Below, piece after piece: positions 60,276 to 64,000 of a stretch of DNA of 64,000 nt. The notes beneath the pieces are model-generated. The model made no database searches, was not told where the DNA came from, and saw only the letters and a list, made by a program, of their open reading frames with translations. Positions within the stretch are counted from its first letter, which is position 1, and every line of letters begins with the position of its first letter. The position numbers and the translations under genes were made by a program. The DNA is from Nocardioidaceae bacterium SCSIO 66511 (GTDB lineage Bacteria > Actinomycetota > Actinomycetes > Propionibacteriales > Nocardioidaceae). The stretch covers positions 806,001 through 870,000 of the forward strand of contig CP095846.1 of the NCBI GenBank assembly GCA_023100825.1, given 5' to 3'.

Positions 60276-62663
60276 TCAGATGTCGGCGGTCTCCGGTTCG
60301 TCGGTGCCGGCGCGTCCGCGGATCGGCAACGAGTCGAACGCCGCCGGTGGCTCGCGCCACAGCTGCTGCGGCTCGCCTTTACGCGCCGAGTCGATCGCCC
60401 GCCACACGCGATCAGGAGTGCATGGCATGTCGATGTGCCGTACGCCGAGATGGCTCACGGCATCGACGACGGCGTTCTGCACCGCCGGTGTGGCGCCGAC
60501 GGTCGCCGACTCGCCAATCCCCTTGGCACCAAGGGGATTGAGCGGCGTCGGTGTCTCGGTGTTCGCCACCTCGAGCGAGGGTACGTCGGCCGCAGCCGGC
60601 AGCGCGTAGTCGGCGAACGTCGAGGTCAGGGGAGTGCCTTCCGCGTCGTACACGAACTCCTCCCAGAGCGCCTGTGCGATGCCTTGCGCAGCGCCACCGT
60701 GCTGCTGGCCTTGTACGAGCAGCGGATTGAGGATCCGCCCACAGTCGTCGACCGCGATGTGCCGCAGCGGTGTCACCTGGCCGGTCTCGGTGTCGACCTC
60801 GACGGCAGAAAGATGCGCACCGAACGGGAACGTGGCGCCCTCCGCGGCAAAGTCGTAACCCGAGCGCAGCGGGGAGTCGTGCTCGGCTGCGTACGACGCG
60901 ACCTCTGCCCATTGCAGCGAGACGTTCGGTACGCCGGCGACGCTGAACTCGCCGGCGTCGTTGAGCTGCACGTCCTCGACCGCGGCCTCGAGCATAGACG
61001 CCGCAATGCCTCGCGCCTGCTCGAGAACCGCGTCGGCGGCGCCGACGACGGCATTTCCTCCGAGCTGAAGCGATCGCGAGCCGCCCGTACCGCTGCCGCG
61101 CGGCACCCGATCGGTGTCGGACTGCGCGTACGTCACCGACTCGATCGGGATACCGAGGCGCTCGGCTACCAGCATCGAGAAGGCTGTCGCGTGTCCTTGC
61201 CCGTGAGCGGACGTGCCGGCCATCGCGGTAACCGTCGCATCGGGGTGCACTTCGACGAAGCCGTACTCACCCGCGCCGCCTCCGGTCACCTCGGCGTAGA
61301 GCGCGATGCCGATGCCCAGCTGACGTACGGAGTTTGCGTCACGACGTCGTTGTTGCTCGGCGACGAGCTCGTCGTAGCCGCCGATCCGCAGCGCTTCGCG
61401 TAGCGGCAGGTCGTAGTCGCCGTTGTCGTACGTGGTGCCGACGCGCGTCTCGTACGGAAAGGCGTCGGACGGGATCAGGTTTCGCCGGCGCAGCTCGATC
61501 GGATCGAGGTCGAGCTCGTCCGCGGCCAGGTCGATCATCCGCTCCAGCAGCGCCGCCGACTCCGGACGCCCGGCCCCGCGGAAAGCGCCCACCGGAGTCG
61601 TGTTCGTCATTGCTGCGATCGCGGAGTAGTGGATGGCGGGGAGCTCGTAGACGCCCTGAGCCATCGTGCGCGTCGGACCGAGCGCCAGCGCGCCGCCGAA
61701 GCCCGCGTACGCGCCGCAGTCGCCGATCACCCGCCAGCGCATACCCGTGAACGTGCCGTCGGCTCGTACGCCGAGCTCGGCGTACTGCACTTGGTCACGC
61801 CCGTGCATCGACAGCATCGCCTCGCTGCGCGTCTCGGTCCATTTCACCGGCCTGCCGAGGCGGCGGGCGGCCGCGATGACCGCGATGTGGTCGGTGATGA
61901 GCGCGGGCTTGCCACCGAATGCGCCACCGACGTGCGGTGCGACCACGCGGACGGCATCGCGGTCGAGGCCGAACGTCCGCGAGATCATCGAGCGGCTCAG
62001 ATGCGGCATCTGCGTTGAAACGTGCACGGTGAGGTGATCGCCGTTGGGCTCGACCAGCAACGCGTTGCCCTCGATCGGTGCGACGGCGACCCGCTGGTTC
62101 TCGACCCGGGCGCGTACGACGTGGTCGGCACCGGCAAGCGGGTCCACCTCGGGATCGTCGCGTACGCCCGCGGCGATATTGCTGCCGAGCTCCTCGAACT
62201 GCAACGGGGCGTCCGCGGCCAGCGCGGCTTCGGCGTCGCTGACGGTATCGAGCGGCTCCAGATCGGCATCGATGAGCTCGAGCGCATCGGTTGCCGCGGC
62301 GGGTGTTTCGGCGATCACCAGCGCAATGGAGTCGCCGACGAAGCGGACGCGGTCGGTCGCCAGCGGCGGGCGGCTGCAGGCCTCGTTGACGGGCGAGAAG
62401 CCGGCGAACGGCGTGAGACCGAGGTCGTCGGCCGTGTACACCGCGACAACTCCCGGAAGGGCGGTCGCCTCGGTGGTGTCGATCGAGGCTATGCGGGCAT
62501 GAGCGAACGTCGACCGCACGAAGGCGGCATGCAGTACGCCTGCGGGCTGTACGTTGTCTACGTAGGTTCCGTGACCGCGTACGAGAGCAGGGTCCTCGAC
62601 GCGACGGACTGATGTTCCGAGTATCGATCCGGGCACGTCAGCGACCTTACGCCGCCGTGCCAA
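60276..62663 (-). CDS. Molybdenum hydroxylase large subunit (xanthine dehydrogenase / CoxL-like)
   Basis: 795 residues, complete in length for the molybdopterin-binding subunit of the xanthine oxidase family. GSILGTSVRRVEDPALVRGHGTY at the start, HVGGAFGGK, AFRGAGRPE, TSAHGQGHATAF and the active-site Glu in GAKGIGESATVGATPA are present. The active-site loop AFRGAGR is of the form II type, not the CSFR loop of true CO dehydrogenase. The oxidised substrate is probably an aldehyde, purine or N-heterocycle. The FAD and iron-sulfur subunit genes (CoxM, CoxS types) are not beside it, so it must use partners elsewhere. It is convergent to the aldehyde dehydrogenase. Confidence 0.9.
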   Translation of the reverse strand: MARRRKVADVPGSILGTSVRRVEDPALVRGHGTYVDNVQPAGVLHAAFVRSTFAHARIASIDTTEATALPGVVAVYTADDLGLTPFAGFSPVNEACSRPPLATDRVRFVGDSIALVIAETPAAATDALELIDADLEPLDTVSDAEAALAADAPLQFEELGSNIAAGVRDDPEVDPLAGADHVVRARVENQRVAVAPIEGNALLVEPNGDHLTVHVSTQMPHLSRSMISRTFGLDRDAVRVVAPHVGGAFGGKPALITDHIAVIAAARRLGRPVKWTETRSEAMLSMHGRDQVQYAELGVRADGTFTGMRWRVIGDCGAYAGFGGALALGPTRTMAQGVYELPAIHYSAIAAMTNTTPVGAFRGAGRPESAALLERMIDLAADELDLDPIELRRRNLIPSDAFPYETRVGTTYDNGDYDLPLREALRIGGYDELVAEQQRRRDANSVRQLGIGIALYAEVTGGGAGEYGFVEVHPDATVTAMAGTSAHGQGHATAFSMLVAERLGIPIESVTYAQSDTDRVPRGSGTGGSRSLQLGGNAVVGAADAVLEQARGIAASMLEAAVEDVQLNDAGEFSVAGVPNVSLQWAEVASYAAEHDSPLRSGYDFAAEGATFPFGAHLSAVEVDTETGQVTPLRHIAVDDCGRILNPLLVQGQQHGGAAQGIAQALWEEFVYDAEGTPLTSTFADYALPAAADVPSLEVANTETPTPLNPLGAKGIGESATVGATPAVQNAVVDAVSHLGVRHIDMPCTPDRVWRAIDSARKGEPQQLWREPPAAFDSLPIRGRAGTDEPETADI

Positions 62664-62675
62664 CCTGCAGGCCCG

Positions 62676-63317
62676 TCAGTCGTGTCGACCGGTCACGGCG
62701 ACGCTGAGGCCGAGACCGATCATGGAGAACCCGCCGACCGCCTGCACGGCCTCACTCCGCCGCGCCGACCGCGCGAACCAGGATCGCACGCCGCTCGCAA
62801 CCAGCGCCCACACGCTGTCGCTGAGTACCGCGACGACCGCGGCGAGTAGACCGAGCAGCAACATCTGCAGGGGTACGTGACCTGATGAGCGGTCGACGAA
62901 CTGCGGCAGCACCGACGCGAAGATGATGAAGCCCTTCGGGTTGGCGACGGCGACCACAAACCCCTCGCGCATCGACCGCCACGCACTCTGGGCGCTCGCG
63001 AACTCGGGAGTCGCGAGCGACGCGGAGAACGCAGCCCTGCTGCGGATCGCGCGCAGCCCGAGCCAGACGAGGTACGCCGCGCCGGCGTACTTGAGGATGG
63101 TGAACGCCGTGATCGAAGTGGCGACCAACTGGCCGACTCCGAGCGCCACCAGGACGGCGAGTGCGAACATTCCGGCCGCGTTGCCGAGCACCGAGGCAAG
63201 CGCGGTACGCCGGCCGTACGCGAGCGCACGGCCGACGACGAACATCACGCTCGGTCCGGGAATCGCGATCAGGATGAACGCTGCTGCGCCGAAGGCGAGG
63301 AACTGGTCGATGGTCAC
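62676..63317 (-). CDS. LysE-family amino acid exporter
   Basis: 213 residues with about six membrane helices and the LysE/RhtB pattern: FILIAIPGPSVMFVVGRALAYGRR near the N-terminus and VAVANPKGFIIFASVLPQFV in the middle. The family exports amino acids or related small molecules. It is 12 bp upstream of the molybdenum-hydroxylase gene on the same strand, so co-transcription is possible. Substrate unknown. Confidence 0.9.
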   Translation of the reverse strand: MTIDQFLAFGAAAFILIAIPGPSVMFVVGRALAYGRRTALASVLGNAAGMFALAVLVALGVGQLVATSITAFTILKYAGAAYLVWLGLRAIRSRAAFSASLATPEFASAQSAWRSMREGFVVAVANPKGFIIFASVLPQFVDRSSGHVPLQMLLLGLLAAVVAVLSDSVWALVASGVRSWFARSARRSEAVQAVGGFSMIGLGLSVAVTGRHD

Positions 63318-63363
63318 CGGCAGATGATCTCACCGATGTCATCGTTTCGACCAGGTATTTCGT

Positions 63364-63762
63364 TCAGCGGAGTGCAGGTAGAACCTTCAGCGTGAGCATC
63401 GGGGCAAGGTCGTCGTACGCCTCGGCGCCGGCGGGGTCCAGCCAGCGCAGCTCCTCGATCTCGCCGGCGACAACGGGACGAGGATCGGATACATCTGCGG
63501 TGAACACCGTCGAGTCGATGTACGTATCGGGCTCGTTCGCCGCGGGGGCCCGCCACTCCCCGAGCAGTACGAGGTCGTCGAGGGCGACGACGATGCCGAC
63601 CTCCTCGGCGGTCTCACGTACGACGGCCAGCTCGGGTGTCTCCCCGGGTTCGAGCTTGCCGCCGGGGAGCATGAAGCGATGGGTGCCGCGCTTGCGTACG
63701 GTCAGCAGCCGACCCGCACCATCGTGAATGCAGATCGCCGCCACCACGATCACCTCGGCCAC
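63364..63762 (-). CDS. NUDIX hydrolase
   Basis: 132 residues with a full Nudix box, GKLEPGETPELAVVRETAEEVG, matching GX5EX7REUXEEXGU; written here as its start GKLEPGETPE and end RETAEEVG. The protein has the MutT-like size and the N-terminal VVAAICIHDGAGRLL strand. It hydrolyses a nucleoside diphosphate linked to another moiety; the exact substrate cannot be read. It lies 46 bp before the LysE gene and 3 bp after the partial gene at the window end, same strand. Confidence 0.92.
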   Translation of the reverse strand: MAEVIVVAAICIHDGAGRLLTVRKRGTHRFMLPGGKLEPGETPELAVVRETAEEVGIVVALDDLVLLGEWRAPAANEPDTYIDSTVFTADVSDPRPVVAGEIEELRWLDPAGAEAYDDLAPMLTLKVLPALR

Positions 63763-63765
63763 GAC

Positions 63766-64000
63766 TCAGAACCCTTCGTCGGCGCAGGCGTCGCGGGCGT
63801 CGGCGAGGGCCTCGACGAACTCGTCACTCGTTGCGACGAACGTCTCGTTCGAGATGGCGCGCGGTTTGCGGATCGCGTCGTACAGGTCTGCGTACGTGTC
63901 GTCCTGAGCCTCCGCGAGCATCGCAAGCGACTCGGCCGCAGAGAGCCGCGCTAGATCGGGCGGGTAGTCGTCCTGGTCGCCGGCCGTCAGCTCGAATCCG
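63766..64000 (-). CDS. C-terminal part of an unrecognised protein (5' end beyond window)
   Basis: On the minus strand a frame is open from the window edge to a TGA at 63766-63768, giving 77 codons. It is acidic and helical-looking (LSAAESLAMLAEAQDDTYAD, ATSDEFVEALADARDACADE). The stop is 3 bp from the NUDIX start, so the two are probably co-transcribed. I do not recognise the family. The overlapping plus-strand frame (63679-63954) is taken as a shadow. Confidence 0.55.
   Translation of the reverse strand, partial: GFELTAGDQDDYPPDLARLSAAESLAMLAEAQDDTYADLYDAIRKPRAISNETFVATSDEFVEALADARDACADEGF

Noticed and set aside
1-64000. CRISPR arrays, tRNA or rRNA genes, complete insertion sequences
   Set aside because: None recognised on reading the sequence; only the MITE-like element and simple hairpins were found.

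Overview
The window is high-GC, gene-dense DNA with frequent GTG/TTG starts, many 1-8 bp start/stop overlaps and menaquinone genes. This fits an actinobacterium; a Propionibacteriales-type or related soil lineage is a guess. No rRNA, tRNA or CRISPR array was seen.

Region 1 (1 to about 42.6 kb) is a large non-ribosomal peptide cluster built from dissociated pieces rather than one co-linear megasynthase. NRPS pieces: a solo C domain (8004-9431); a decayed C-A followed by T (5264-8011); C-A-T (2193-5264); a solo inactive-looking C (848-2206); MbtH plus A-T (10683-12678); C-T-C with an A-domain remnant (13636-16920); A-T-C (19212-22364); and two more A-T didomains (29771-31498, 40172-42031). Release and editing genes are a stand-alone thioester reductase (17119-18345) and three small thioesterases, one with Cys instead of Ser at the nucleophile elbow. 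Two precursor pathways can be read. (a) A PduX-like threonine kinase, a cysteine-synthase-like PLP enzyme and an argininosuccinate-lyase-like enzyme are the set associated with 2,3-diaminobutyrate (as in friulimicin and pacidamycin clusters). (b) Tryptophan 2,3-dioxygenase coupled to an aminotransferase, plus a P450, an A-T with an aromatic-type pocket and a thioesterase, resembles the tryptophan to 3-hydroxyquinaldate logic of thiocoraline-type chromophores. A methyltransferase, threonine aldolase, SDR, second P450, ATP-grasp ligase, second aminotransferase, secreted hydrolase-like protein, TIM-barrel protein, a YcaQ/AlkZ-type winged-helix protein (possible self-resistance) and an OmpR-type winged-helix regulator complete it. 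I infer a small peptide with diaminobutyrate and a tryptophan-derived aryl unit, released reductively; the product is not recognised.

Region 2 (43.2-56.6 kb) is housekeeping: an orphan enolase-phosphatase-like HAD protein, a TetR regulator, menA, menE, menC and menD, a predicted lipoprotein, and an oligopeptide ABC transporter lying between menC and menD. A 168-bp MITE-like element sits on the 3' end of the lipoprotein gene and supplies its last codons and stop.

Region 3 (57.2-64 kb) holds a GMC (choline-dehydrogenase-like) oxidoreductase, an aldehyde dehydrogenase broken by a one-base frameshift, an orphan molybdenum-hydroxylase large subunit, a LysE exporter, a NUDIX hydrolase and the end of an unrecognised gene.
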